In this document: positions 34,970-43,682 of the stretch, piece by piece
Position numbering within the stretch: position 1 is the first letter of the stretch
Layout: the number at the start of each line of letters is the position of its first letter
NCBI RefSeq assembly: GCF_004923315.1
Contig: NZ_CP039650.1
Location: 1 to 64,000 of the forward strand
Direction of reading: 5' to 3'
DNA from: Azospirillum sp. TSA2s
GTDB lineage: Bacteria; Pseudomonadota; Alphaproteobacteria; Azospirillales; Azospirillaceae
Length of the DNA stretch: 64,000 nt
Notes under the pieces: generated by a model
Databases searched by the model: none
The model's input: only the letters and a program-made list of their open reading frames with translations
What the model was told of the DNA's origin: nothing
Position numbers and translations under genes: made by a program

Positions 34970-35251
34970 TTTTGCGCTTTTCTTCGCCGATGCGGCGCCG
35001 TCGGGCTTGCCTTAGGCGGGCAAGACAGGTTAGCAGAGGCGAGCGGGCGGCCGGGATTTCCCGGTGCGCCTGCGCAAGCATGCTTACGCGGACCGGTATT
35101 CGCCCTATATCGTGGTGACGAGAAAGGGGCGGCCGCCACGGGGGTGACCCTGGGGCCGCGAAGCGGCCCCCGCGCCGCACAACCAGTTCGAACGACCGGC
35201 CGCACCACCCGCCAGCGGGTGCGACCGGTGAAGAGTTTGTCAGGAGGGATG

Positions 35252-35866
35252 ATGGCACTGCCCTTGATGCCGAAAGCGACAGCCGTCTGGCTGGTCGAGA
35301 ACACGTCCTTGTCCTTCGAGCAGATCGCCGCCTTCTGCGGCATGCATTCGCTGGAAGTCCAGGCCATCGCCGACGGTGAGGTCGCGGTCGGCATGGTGGG
35401 GCTGGACCCCATCGCCAACGGCCAGCTGACCAAGCAGGAAATCGAGCGCTGCGAGAAGAACCAGGACCTGCGCCTGAAGCTTCTGGTCGCCGACCTGCCG
35501 CAGGTCGCCTCCCGGTCCAAGGGTCCGCGCTATACCCCGATCACCAAGCGCGGCGACAAGCCCGACGCCATCGCCTGGCTGCTGAAGCACCATCCGGAGC
35601 TGTCGGACGCCCAGATCTGCCGCCTGATCGGCACCACCAAGCCGACCATCGCCGCGGTGCGCGACCGCACCCACTGGAACGTCGCCAACATCAAGCCGCG
35701 CGGCCCGGTGATGCTGGGCCTCTGCTCGCAGCGCGAGCTGGAAGAGGCGCTGGCGCTGGCCATCCGCCGCGGCGGCGTGCCCCGCCCGCCGGAGGAAGCC
35801 GCCGAGGACTTCTACGGCGAGAACCGCGACGACGACCGCTATTCCGAACAGGAAGACGCGCACTGA
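35252..35866 (+). CDS. trcR: DUF1013 (TrcR-type) transcriptional regulator
   Basis: A 204-residue DUF1013 protein. In Caulobacter the DUF1013 protein TrcR associates with RNA polymerase and affects the cell cycle. Family signatures are strong: PLMPKATAVWLVENTSLSFEQIA, HSLEVQAIADGEVAVGM and DPIANGQLTKQEI, then KPDAIAWLLKHHPELSDAQI and a helix-turn-helix-like CRLIGTTKPTIAAVRDR. A textbook AGGAGG precedes two adjacent ATGs; the second gives better spacing. The 280-bp region upstream must carry its promoter. Very likely an essential or near-essential gene. Confidence 0.9.
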   Translation: MALPLMPKATAVWLVENTSLSFEQIAAFCGMHSLEVQAIADGEVAVGMVGLDPIANGQLTKQEIERCEKNQDLRLKLLVADLPQVASRSKGPRYTPITKRGDKPDAIAWLLKHHPELSDAQICRLIGTTKPTIAAVRDRTHWNVANIKPRGPVMLGLCSQRELEEALALAIRRGGVPRPPEEAAEDFYGENRDDDRYSEQEDAH

Positions 35867-35949
35867 GGGCTGGATGTCCGGTTAGGGCGCTGCCGGGTTG
35901 CAGGGAGTGCGGCCCGCATCGCCTTTGACCGGAATCGAAAAGCGTCTTT

Positions 35950-36038
35950 GGCCGTCATCGCCGCGGAGGCGGGGATCCAGGCTTTCCAGTGCAAGTTCTG
36001 GCGAAGTCCGGATTCCCGCCTTCGCGGGAATGACGGCC
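35950..36038. repeat. REP-like palindromic element, copy B
   Basis: Ends GGCCGTCATCGCCGCGGAGG and TTCGCGGGAATGACGGCC are inverted repeats; the interior includes GGATCCAGGCTTTCCAG-type sequence. It sits between the trcR and ubiX genes, about 50 bp before the ubiX start, so it would lie in the ubiX leader if transcribed. Confidence 0.85.
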
Positions 36039-36088
36039 GAGAAAGGCTTCTGTGCTGAAGTGCCTGTAGTCCCAGGATGCCAAACCCA

Positions 36089-36682
36089 ATGACCGATCCC
36101 ACCACCTCTCCGCCCCGGCTCGTCGTCGGCATCAGCGGCGCGTCGGGGGTGATCTATGGCATCCGCATGCTGCAGACGCTGCGGCGGATCGGCGTCGAAT
36201 CGCATCTGGTCGTCAGCCGCTCCGCCGAGGTCACGCTGGCGCATGAAACCAACATGAAGGTGGCGGAGCTGCGGGCGCTGGCCGATGTCAGCTATGCCGC
36301 CGCCGATATCGGCGCGGCAGTGTCCAGCGGCAGTTTCCGCACGCTGGGCATGGTGGTCGCCCCCTGCTCCGTCCGCACGATGAGCGAGATCGCCAGCGGC
36401 GTCACCTCCACCCTGCTGACGCGGGCGGCCGACGTGGCGCTGAAGGAGCGGCGGCGGCTGGTGCTGATGGTGCGGGAGACGCCGCTGCATCTGGGCCACC
36501 TGCGCACCATGACCGCGCTGGCGGAAATGGGCGCGGTGATCGCGCCGCCGGTGCCGGCCTTCTACGCCAAGCCGCAGAGCATCGACGATCTGGTCGACCA
36601 TTCGGTGGGGCGGGTGCTGGACCTGTTCGGGCTGGACGCCGGCAACCTGCGGCGGTGGGGCGAACGGCCAGAGGTGGCCTGA
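36089..36682 (+). CDS. ubiX: Flavin prenyltransferase UbiX
   Basis: Makes the prenylated FMN cofactor used by UbiD decarboxylase in ubiquinone synthesis. The 197-residue protein has the start VVGISGASGVIYGI, the FMN-binding VVAPCSVRTMSEIASG, and VMVRETPLHLGHLRTM near the end, all family signatures. Two ATGs are possible; the one at 36089 has AGGA at reasonable distance. Together with ubiK it is one of two ubiquinone-related genes in the window. ubiD is not here. Confidence 0.95.
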   Translation: MTDPTTSPPRLVVGISGASGVIYGIRMLQTLRRIGVESHLVVSRSAEVTLAHETNMKVAELRALADVSYAAADIGAAVSSGSFRTLGMVVAPCSVRTMSEIASGVTSTLLTRAADVALKERRRLVLMVRETPLHLGHLRTMTALAEMGAVIAPPVPAFYAKPQSIDDLVDHSVGRVLDLFGLDAGNLRRWGERPEVA

Positions 36683-36826
36683 CCGACCGCCGCCGCGGAT
36701 CGCTTGTTGCGGTACCGCCCAACAGGCGGCTTGGTACGCGGGCGCAATGCCGCTATACCGCTGTCAATGAATCATGATGCGGAGCCGGCACAGCCGCCGG
36801 CCGGCAGCAACGGGAACAGGCCGACC

Positions 36827-37507
36827 ATGCCCTTCAGCAGCAAACCGAGCGAGCCCATCCGCCAGCTACTGGCCGGCATCAAGTCCTTCCGCGCCCGCTA
36901 TTACGAGCGGCGTCCCGACAGCATGCGGCAGCTGGTGACCGAAGGGCAGCACCCGGAGGTTCTGGTGATCGGCTGCTCCGACAGCCGTGTCGATCCCGCC
37001 CTGCTGACCACGGCGGAGCCGGGCGAACTGTTCGTCGTGCGCAACGTCGCCAACCTCGTCCCGCCTTACCAGCCCGACGGCGCCTATCACGGCACCTCGG
37101 CCGCGATCGAATATGCGGTCAAGTCGCTGAAGGTTTCGGAGATCATCGTGCTGGGCCATGCCCAGTGCGGCGGCATCCAGGGCCTGATCCGGCTGCGCGC
37201 TGGGCAGAAGTCAGAGGATGATTTCATTTCCCCCTGGGTGTCCATCGCCGGTTCGGCGCTCGACCCCTATGTCGGGCCGGAAGGCTCCGAACAGGCGCGG
37301 GCCGATGCGGAAAAGCTGCAGAGCACCCCGGCGGTGATCGAACGGGCTGCGGTCCGCGCGTCGGTCGATAATTTGATGACCTTCCCCTTCGTGCGCGAAG
37401 GGGTGGAGGCCGGCACGCTGAACATCCATGGCTGGTGGTTCGACATCCAGACCGGCGAGATGTGGGCGATCAATCCCACCACCCGCCTGTTCCAGCCGTT
37501 CGAGTAA
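36827..37507 (+). CDS. Beta-class carbonic anhydrase
   Basis: Interconverts CO2 and bicarbonate with a zinc ion. The 226-residue protein has the zinc ligands Cys50, His111 and Cys114 and the Asp52-Arg54 dyad (CSDSRV, HAQCGG), and the middle HGTSAAIEYAVKSL. The ATG at 36827 has AGG seven bases upstream; the frame is open about 40 codons further with no better site. No signal peptide, so it is cytoplasmic. It lies 144 bp after ubiX. Confidence 0.94.
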   Translation: MPFSSKPSEPIRQLLAGIKSFRARYYERRPDSMRQLVTEGQHPEVLVIGCSDSRVDPALLTTAEPGELFVVRNVANLVPPYQPDGAYHGTSAAIEYAVKSLKVSEIIVLGHAQCGGIQGLIRLRAGQKSEDDFISPWVSIAGSALDPYVGPEGSEQARADAEKLQSTPAVIERAAVRASVDNLMTFPFVREGVEAGTLNIHGWWFDIQTGEMWAINPTTRLFQPFE

Positions 37508-37608
37508 GCATCGGCCGAAACGCCGGCGCGGGAATTTACCGGCGCCCTGCCCTGTTGAAGGCGAAGGAACGCTTTTTCTTCGCCATCACCAACCGGGAAG
37601 GGAATGCC

Positions 37609-37872
37609 ATGAAGACCGCACTTCGAGTCCTTGTTGTCGCCGCCGTGCCGCTGGCGCTCGCCGCCTGCAACCAGACCAGCAGCAACGGTAGCGGCGGCGG
37701 CCTGTTCGGCGGGAGCGGCGGCGGCCTGTTCGGGTCGGGAGGTTCCGATTCGTCCTATGCCCGCAACGGCCGCTGCGACGACCCGCGCTACAACACCTCC
37801 AACGGCGGCCATGCCGAGGCCGGAACCGACGATTACGACTGCTCGCGCTACGGCAACGGGCTGAAGCGCTGA
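37609..37872 (+). CDS. Small lipoprotein with GGGLFG repeats
   Basis: An 87-residue protein with a signal peptide ending in lipobox LAAC. After the Cys come Gly/Ser-rich sequence with two near-identical GGGLFG units and a C-terminal part with two Cys (RCDDPRYNTSNGGH, DYDCSRYG) that could form a disulphide. It would sit in the outer or inner membrane facing the periplasm. A good GGGAAGGG lies upstream. Its last 25 bases overlap the convergent TPR gene. No family recognised. Confidence 0.7.
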   Translation: MKTALRVLVVAAVPLALAACNQTSSNGSGGGLFGGSGGGLFGSGGSDSSYARNGRCDDPRYNTSNGGHAEAGTDDYDCSRYGNGLKR

Positions 37873-39635
37873 GCCGACGCCGCCAGTTCCGCGGCCATGC
37901 GTCCGGCGACCGACGACCAGTCGCCGGGCGCCGGCTGCCGGAACAGGCGGGCGGTCGGATACCAGGGGCTGTCGTCGCGGCCGGTCAGCCAGCGCCAATC
38001 GGGCGAGAAGGGCAGCGCCAGCCAGAGCGGCACGCCGAGCGCCCCGGCCAGATGCGCCGGCCCGGTGCAGGAGGACACCACGATGTCCAGGTTCGCCATG
38101 ATCGCCGCGGTGTCGGCGAAGTCGGCGATCTCCGGCCCCAGGTCGACGAAGCTGTCCGGCAGGACGGCGTCGGCAAGGTCGGCGCGGCCCGGACCCATCT
38201 GCAAGCCGTAGAAGCGGCAGCCCGGCACGTCGAGCAGCCCGCGCAGGCCGGCCAGCTTCGGTGAGCGCTCCCCGTCGCCGGGAAAGCGCGGGTTGCCGGC
38301 CCAGACCAACCCGACACGCAGCGCGCCATGCGCCCCCAGCCGGTCGCGCCAGCGGGCGACGCGCAGGGGATCGGGGCGCAGGTAGGGGATATCGGCCAGC
38401 ACGCCGTCCGCGACGGTGGCGAAGGCACGCGGCAGGCTCATCAGCGGGCATTCGAGGTCGAAGGGCGGCAACGGGTCGCCGCGGGCGATGACCTGCGCCG
38501 CGCTCTCCACGCCCTGCATCAGCGGCAACAGCGGGCGCTGCACCTCCAGAACCACCCGACCGCCGCGGGCCGCCACCAGCGGGACGTAGCGCAGGAACTG
38601 CAGCGTGTCGCCCAACCCCTGCTCGGCATAGAGCAGGATGGTCCGGCCGTTCAGCGGCTCGCCGCGCCATGTCGGCTGGGTGAAGTGGCGCCAGGGCGGT
38701 TCGGCACGGTCGTCATGGCGGCGCCAGTCGAACTCCGGCCAGCCGCGCGCGTAATCGCCGGCCATCAGACAGGCGAAGCCGAGATTCCAATGCAGCCCGG
38801 CATCCTGCGGCCGGACGGCCAGGGCGCGGTCGAAGTCGGCAGCCGCCTCTGTTGGGTGGGCCATGGCGATCAGGGCGGTGCCGCGCGCCGCATACAGGGA
38901 CGAATTTGGCGAGGAGCCGGGCTGCAACCGCTCGGCCGCCGTGAATGCCTCCAGCGACTCCGGGAAGCGGCCGAGCTTGGCCAGGACGGCGCCAAGCACC
39001 TCCCACGCCTCGCCGGCATTCCGGTCGAGCGCCAGCGAATCGCGGGCGGCGGTCTCCACCTCCACCCAGCGGCGTTGCGCCGCCAGCGAGGCGGCCAGGG
39101 TCGCGTGCGCGACGGCGGAGCGGACGTTCAGGCGGAGCGAACGACGGGCGCAGCGCTCGGCCGACGCGGGATCGCCGGACGACAGCAGGGCAGCTGCCCG
39201 GTTTGCCAGCGCGTCGGCATGGCCGGGCGCCAGAGCAAGCGCCTTGGCGGTGGCGAGGAGTGCCGCCTCCGCCTGCCCCAGCCGGCGCAGGGCCCCGGCG
39301 CGGCTGGCGTGGGCGTCGGCAAGGTCGGGCAGCAGGCGCAGCGCCCGGCCATAAAGCCGCACCGCGCCATCAAGGGCGCGGGCCGACTGCTCCACCCCGG
39401 CGAGGTTGGACAGGCCGCAAGCTCCGTCGGGACGCAACGCCACCGCAAGGCGCAGGATGCGGCCGGCCGCACCGAACCGGCCGGTCTGGGCGGCGAGCAC
39501 GCCCAGCAGTTCCATGGCGTCGGCATGTTCCGGATCGGCGTTGAGGATTCGGCGATAGATGTCCTCCGCCTCCACCATCCGGCCCGCCTGATGGTGGTCG
39601 AGGGCGATCAGCAGGGCCTGCGACAAAGTGACCAT
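37848..39635 (-). CDS. TPR protein with C-terminal glycosyltransferase-like domain
   Basis: A 595-residue protein. Residues about 1-300 are TPR repeats (for example GRMVEAEDIYRRILNADPEHADAM, GRFPESLEAFTAAERLQPG). Residues about 330-580 look like the glycosyltransferase domain commonly fused to TPRs in proteobacteria: LLYAEQGLGDTLQFLRYVP, GLVWAGNPRFPGDGERS, VSSCTGPAHLAGALGVPLW. This resembles heptosyltransferase (GT9) folds. Such proteins often lie near flagellin or exopolysaccharide glycosylation loci, but no such genes are adjacent here. Its 3' end overlaps the lipoprotein gene. Confidence 0.82.
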   Translation of the reverse strand: MVTLSQALLIALDHHQAGRMVEAEDIYRRILNADPEHADAMELLGVLAAQTGRFGAAGRILRLAVALRPDGACGLSNLAGVEQSARALDGAVRLYGRALRLLPDLADAHASRAGALRRLGQAEAALLATAKALALAPGHADALANRAAALLSSGDPASAERCARRSLRLNVRSAVAHATLAASLAAQRRWVEVETAARDSLALDRNAGEAWEVLGAVLAKLGRFPESLEAFTAAERLQPGSSPNSSLYAARGTALIAMAHPTEAAADFDRALAVRPQDAGLHWNLGFACLMAGDYARGWPEFDWRRHDDRAEPPWRHFTQPTWRGEPLNGRTILLYAEQGLGDTLQFLRYVPLVAARGGRVVLEVQRPLLPLMQGVESAAQVIARGDPLPPFDLECPLMSLPRAFATVADGVLADIPYLRPDPLRVARWRDRLGAHGALRVGLVWAGNPRFPGDGERSPKLAGLRGLLDVPGCRFYGLQMGPGRADLADAVLPDSFVDLGPEIADFADTAAIMANLDIVVSSCTGPAHLAGALGVPLWLALPFSPDWRWLTGRDDSPWYPTARLFRQPAPGDWSSVAGRMAAELAASAQRFSPLP

Positions 39636-39818
39636 CGGGACTCTTGTGGATTGGCGGGAGTGCAGCCTGGGTCCAGATCATGCCCCGGCGCCCCCTCCGC
39701 GGTCCAGCCGGGCACGGTCGGAAATCGTCGCAAACGGTCACAGAATCGGGATTTTCCCTGGATTGTCATGAGGCTGACGCATCGCTATTGTCCGCGCCGC
39801 ATTCCTGAGGAGCGGATC

Positions 39819-40232
39819 ATGACCTCCCGCCCAATCCGGGCACTTTACCAATCCGGCCTCCGCCGGGTCACTCTCGCCGCCGCCCTGATGCTGGGGTTCG
39901 GTATCGGTGCCGCGCAGGCCAACGAAGGCGCCAAGTCGAACGGCTGCCCGTGGGCGCAGGACGTGACGCTGGAGATCAACGGCAAGACCCTGACGCTGAA
40001 GCAGGATGTCTTCACCACCACCAGCGCCCAGCCGATCGAGATCGAGTCCTTCAAGGTCGTTCCGCTGGTCGACCAGTTGAAGCTGCGCATCATCGGTCCG
40101 AAGGGGCGCGAGTGGGAAGCGGCGCTGACCCGTCTGGTCAGCGGCAAGCGCTGCAGTGCCTTCTATGCGGGCAAGCCGGTGCTGGTGTCGAACACGGTGC
40201 GCAATCCGGACGAGCTGATTCTGAACAGGTAG
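39819..40232 (+). CDS. Secreted protein of unknown function
   Basis: A 137-residue protein with a cleavable signal peptide (RVTLAAALMLGFGIGAAQA, cleaved after AQA). The mature part is short and beta-rich (CPWAQDVTLEINGKTLTLKQD, then GKPVLVSNTVRNPDELI) and has two Cys that could pair. A GAGGAG site precedes the ATG. No family recognised. Likely periplasmic. Its nearest neighbours are unrelated. Confidence 0.75.
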   Translation: MTSRPIRALYQSGLRRVTLAAALMLGFGIGAAQANEGAKSNGCPWAQDVTLEINGKTLTLKQDVFTTTSAQPIEIESFKVVPLVDQLKLRIIGPKGREWEAALTRLVSGKRCSAFYAGKPVLVSNTVRNPDELILNR

Positions 40233-40274
40233 GGGCTTTGCTTTTTGCGGAGTTAGACCCCCACCCTGAATCCG

Positions 40275-40730
40275 TTATCCCAACACCCCCACCAGCTCCT
40301 CCAGCGCCGGATCGCCGCCCGGCACCAGCAGCGCCATGTTGGCGGCGGCCAGCGCCACGCTGCCGCCCGGCTGCGGCAGGAACCCGCCGGCGGCGAACAG
40401 GCGGTCCTGCTGGACGCGCTCGGCCTCCAGTTCCGCGGCCTTCATGCGGCGGTAGAGGGTATCGTCCTCCGCCTTTGCGCGGCGGCGCAGGGCGCGCAGC
40501 GGGCGCACCATCTCCTCGCGCCAGCCGGACACCGCGCCGTCGATGCGGGCGAGGTCCCCGGCGGACAGGCGGACGCCGCACTCCAGCCCGGCCCAGGCGG
40601 CGAACAACAGAACATTGACGTCCACCCCACGCCGGTCCTGCAGGGCGAGACAGCAGGCAGGCACACCCGGCCGGCCGTAGACGGCCAGGGAGAAGTCCCA
40701 GAACGGGTTCGCCGACTTCGTGCCGGTCAT
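40275..40730 (-). CDS. TIGR02444 family protein
   Basis: A 151-residue protein with the TIGR02444 (DUF2390) pattern: NPFWDFSLAVYGRPGVPACCLALQDRRGVDVNVLLFAAWAG. The rest is helical (GWREEMVRPLRALRRRAK). The family is of unknown function and common in proteobacteria. It lies 25 bp upstream of pfkA in the reverse direction of reading, that is, downstream of pfk on the same strand, so the two may be co-transcribed. Confidence 0.85.
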   Translation of the reverse strand: MTGTKSANPFWDFSLAVYGRPGVPACCLALQDRRGVDVNVLLFAAWAGLECGVRLSAGDLARIDGAVSGWREEMVRPLRALRRRAKAEDDTLYRRMKAAELEAERVQQDRLFAAGGFLPQPGGSVALAAANMALLVPGGDPALEELVGVLG

Positions 40731-40755
40731 GGGGGGACGCCTGTCATCGGGCCGG

Positions 40756-41850
40756 TCAGTCGCCGAAGCTGATGTTCAGGCCGCGGGCGGTCTTCACCAG
40801 CGCGCCGTCCAACTCGACGCAGGAGTAATGCTCGATCGCTTCGGTAATCGGCACGTCGATAACGCCGCGGTTGGCCCAGGCGACCATACGGTTGAACTTG
40901 CCCTCCGCGATGAGATCGACGGCATGGACGCCGAAGGCCGAGGCGATCAGGCGGTCGCGCGGGCTGGGCATGCTGCCGCGCTGGACATGGCCCAACACGG
41001 TGACGCGCGTTTCGGCCCCGGTGGCGTCGGCGATCTTCTCGCCAATGTAGTCGCCGATGCCGCCATAGCGCTTCTCGCCGCCCTGGAGGATCTTCTTGAC
41101 GCCGGTTCCTTCCAGGGTCTTCACCGCTTCCGACACCACGACCAGGGCAAAGTTGCGGCCGGAGTCACGGATGTCCTTGATCTTGGAGGCAATGCTCTCG
41201 ATGGAATAAGGGATTTCCGGGATCAGGATCACGTCGGCCCCGCCGGCGATTCCGGCCGCCAGCGCGATGTGTCCGGCGTCGCGGCCCATCACCTCCAGAA
41301 CCATCACGCGGTGGTGGCTGGCGGCAGTGGGCTGCAGACGGTCCAGCGCCTCCACCGCCACGGCGACGGCGGTGTCGTAGCCGACCGATACCTCGGTCTT
41401 GCCCAGGTCGTTGTCGATGGTCTTGGGCACGCCCACCATGGGAAAGCCGCCCTTCTGCGCCAGCTTGTGCAGGATGGCGAAGCTGCCGTCACCGCCGATG
41501 CCGATCAGCGCGTCCAGACCGAGTTCGCGGTAGCCGCCGATGATCTCGTCGGAACGGTCCTTCAGCGTGCCGTCGGGCATCGGATAGGCGAAGGGGTCGC
41601 CGCGGTTGGTCGTGCCCAGGATGGTGCCGCCCTGGCGCATCATGTGGCCGTCGACGCAGCCGAGGTCGAGCGTCTGGTACTGCACCGGGCGCTGGAGCAG
41701 GCCCTGGGTGCCTTCCTTGATCCCCAGCACCTGCCAGCCATAGCCGGTGGCGCGGTGAACCACCGCACGGATGACCGCGTTCAACCCGGCGCAATCGCCG
41801 CCGCTGGTCAGGATGCCGATACGCTTGCCGGCTTTAATTGGGGCAGTCAT
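40756..41850 (-). CDS. pfkA: 6-phosphofructokinase, mixed-type (group III)
   Basis: Phosphorylates fructose 6-phosphate to the 1,6-bisphosphate. The 364-residue protein has GILTSGGDCAGLNAVIR, GGDGS (119-123), PKTIDND (142-148) with the catalytic Asp, MGRDAGHIA and GHVQRGSMPSPRDR. In E. coli numbering the discriminating positions are Gly104 (ATP type) and Lys124 (PPi type); here they are Gly122 and Lys143. This Gly/Lys combination marks the mixed-substrate group III, such as the Streptomyces ATP-dependent enzyme. So phosphoryl donor should not be assumed. Whether it acts in glycolysis or runs in reverse cannot be told. Confidence 0.92.
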   Translation of the reverse strand: MTAPIKAGKRIGILTSGGDCAGLNAVIRAVVHRATGYGWQVLGIKEGTQGLLQRPVQYQTLDLGCVDGHMMRQGGTILGTTNRGDPFAYPMPDGTLKDRSDEIIGGYRELGLDALIGIGGDGSFAILHKLAQKGGFPMVGVPKTIDNDLGKTEVSVGYDTAVAVAVEALDRLQPTAASHHRVMVLEVMGRDAGHIALAAGIAGGADVILIPEIPYSIESIASKIKDIRDSGRNFALVVVSEAVKTLEGTGVKKILQGGEKRYGGIGDYIGEKIADATGAETRVTVLGHVQRGSMPSPRDRLIASAFGVHAVDLIAEGKFNRMVAWANRGVIDVPITEAIEHYSCVELDGALVKTARGLNISFGD

Positions 41851-42122
41851 TGAGGGTTTCCCGTCCCGTTCGCCTGTTCATTGAAATGGACCACCATGTT
41901 ACCGGAAAGGGCGTTTCCCGCAATCATTGCCGGTATCCGCAAAGGAGGCATCGGGCCGATCCCCTCGCCGCGGTGATATCCCGGATGGCCAAAGGACCGA
42001 ACCGGCGGTTTGGCGGTGCCGTGCCGCTGGATTTCTGGTATAGTCCGGCCCGCCCAGCCAACGGGTTACCCGCAAGAGCACCCCCGATCCACCCGGGGCA
42101 ACGGCCATTCCTAACGGGCGCG

Positions 42123-42323
42123 ATGAACGAGCAAGAGATTTTGAAGGAAAAGCTGGCGAGCTTGCGCAGCGAGCACCGCGACCTGGACGACGTCATCGCC
42201 CGGCTGGTCGAACGCGCGCCCTATGACCAGTTGCAGATGCAGCGGCTGAAAAAGCGCAAGCTGATGCTGAAGGACCAGATCATGGTCCTGGAGAGCCGGC
42301 TGCTGCCGGACATCATTGCTTAA
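42123..42323 (+). CDS. DUF465 (YdcH-type) small coiled-coil protein
   Basis: A 66-residue helical protein with the DUF465 pattern: LASLRSEHRDLDDVIARLVERAPYDQLQMQRLKKRKLMLKDQI. The family is widespread and of unknown function. A TATAGT hexamer at about 42036-42041 may be a -10 box. It diverges from pfkA across 270 bp. Confidence 0.85.
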   Translation: MNEQEILKEKLASLRSEHRDLDDVIARLVERAPYDQLQMQRLKKRKLMLKDQIMVLESRLLPDIIA

Positions 42324-42340
42324 CCATACGGGCCTTTGGG

Positions 42341-42423
42341 CGTCATCTCCGCGAAGGCGGGAATCCAGGCTGCCGGATCAAGCGCTTGGAAAGACTGGAT
42401 TCCCGCCTTCGCGGGAATGACGG
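42341..42423. repeat. REP-like palindromic element, copy C
   Basis: Ends GCGTCATCTCCGCGAAGGCG and CCTTCGCGGGAATGACGG are inverted repeats; near-perfect arms CGCGAAGGCGGGAATCCAG and CTGGATTCCCGCCTTCGCG give a long stem. It lies between the convergent DUF465 and globin genes. Confidence 0.85.
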
Positions 42424-42444
42424 TTTCCTGATGGGAAAGCCCCC

Positions 42445-42909
42445 TCACTCCTTCTTGGGCACGGTGAAGAACTGGATGCCCATCTGGAAGCTGCGGGCGA
42501 TGTTCTCGGCCTTGCCGATCAGGAAGTTGGCGCCCTCGGCGGGCAGTACCTCGTGGGCGGTCTCGCGGAACAGGCCGAGCCAGCGCTCGAAATGCGGCGG
42601 TTCCAGCCCAAGCGAGATGTGGACCGGCATCGGGCGGCCGTCGTAACGCTGGGTCAGCAGAGCGATGGACGACCAGAAATTCATCATCTTGCGCAGATGC
42701 GGTTCCCAATCGGTGATGGCGCGGCCGAAGATCGGACCAAGCTCCTCGTCCTTCATGATCTTGCCATAGAAGGTCCGCACCAGCGTCTCGATCGACGCTT
42801 CGTTGATGCCGACGGCGGCCATCCGTTCCTCCGCCATCGCGGCGCGGATGTCGCGGTGCTCTTTGCGTCGGTCGTCGTTGGAGTCTTCGTTGGGAGCGGC
42901 GTCGGTCAT
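42445..42909 (-). CDS. Group III truncated haemoglobin
   Basis: A 154-residue haem protein of the 2-on-2 globin family, group III. Signatures: LVRTFYGKIMKDEELGPIFG near the start, MMNFWSSIALLTQRYDGRPMPVHISL, then PPHFERWLGLFRETA with the expected proximal His. The ATG at 42907-42909 gives an N-terminus of charged residues before the globin helix. These proteins bind O2 or NO; the exact task is unknown. It stands alone, divergent from purE. Confidence 0.88.
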   Translation of the reverse strand: MTDAAPNEDSNDDRRKEHRDIRAAMAEERMAAVGINEASIETLVRTFYGKIMKDEELGPIFGRAITDWEPHLRKMMNFWSSIALLTQRYDGRPMPVHISLGLEPPHFERWLGLFRETAHEVLPAEGANFLIGKAENIARSFQMGIQFFTVPKKE

Positions 42910-43124
42910 GCGATGGGTCCGGGTCCGGGAATGAGCAGGGTCTATCCAGTCCATATATGACGGCACCATAGGTGGAACCATGTTCCATCGGAAGGGCCGG
43001 AATGTCGCAGCCGCAGGCCCGGATTCGTCGTGGCCGGAGGAGGCGGAGCGGCGGCGCCTCTGGACAGGCGCCCGACTCTTCCTATAATGCGCCGCTTTCC
43101 GGACCTTGAGGAAAGCGCCAGGCC

Positions 43125-43661
43125 GTGACCGCCGATCACTCCCCGAACAGCACCCCTTCGGCTGCCGGCGCCCAGCCGCTGGTCGGCATCATCATGGGCA
43201 GCCAGTCCGATTGGACGACGATGAAGCATGCCGCCGACACGCTGGCGGCGCTGGGCGTCCCGCACGAGGTCCGCATCGTTTCCGCCCACCGCACCCCGCA
43301 CCGGCTGGTGGAATATGCCACCACCGCCAAGGCGCGCGGGCTGAAGGTGGTGATCGCCGGGGCTGGCGGCGCCGCCCACCTGCCGGGCATGGCCGCGTCG
43401 ATGACGCCGCTGCCGGTCTTCGGCGTTCCGGTCGAAAGCCACGCGCTGAAGGGCATGGACAGCCTGCTGTCGATCGTGCAGATGCCGGGCGGTGTCCCGG
43501 TCGGCACGCTGGCCATCGGCAAGGCCGGCGCCATCAACGCCGCCCTGCTGGCCGGCTCGGTCATCGCGCTGATGGACCCGGCGGTGGCCGAGGCGCTGGA
43601 CGGCTGGCGCGCCCGCCAGACCGCCGCGGTGGCCGAGGCCCCCGTAGACGATCCCGCCTGA
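43125..43661 (+). CDS. purE: N5-carboxyaminoimidazole ribonucleotide mutase
   Basis: Converts N5-CAIR to CAIR in purine synthesis. The 178-residue protein has GIIMGSQSDW, VRIVSAHRTP, GAGGAAHLPGM and GVPVGTLAIGKAGA. The start is GTG with GAGGAAAG upstream. It carries a short Ser/Pro N-terminal extension. It is followed after 21 bp by purK, the enzyme that makes its substrate. Confidence 0.95.
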   Translation: MTADHSPNSTPSAAGAQPLVGIIMGSQSDWTTMKHAADTLAALGVPHEVRIVSAHRTPHRLVEYATTAKARGLKVVIAGAGGAAHLPGMAASMTPLPVFGVPVESHALKGMDSLLSIVQMPGGVPVGTLAIGKAGAINAALLAGSVIALMDPAVAEALDGWRARQTAAVAEAPVDDPA

Positions 43662-43682
43662 CAGACAGAAAGCCTGACCGCC

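Noticed and set aside
37700..37750. GGGLFG units as nucleoporin-like FG repeats
   Set aside because: Two short units after a lipobox in an 87-residue protein; coincidence of glycine-rich sequence is sufficient.
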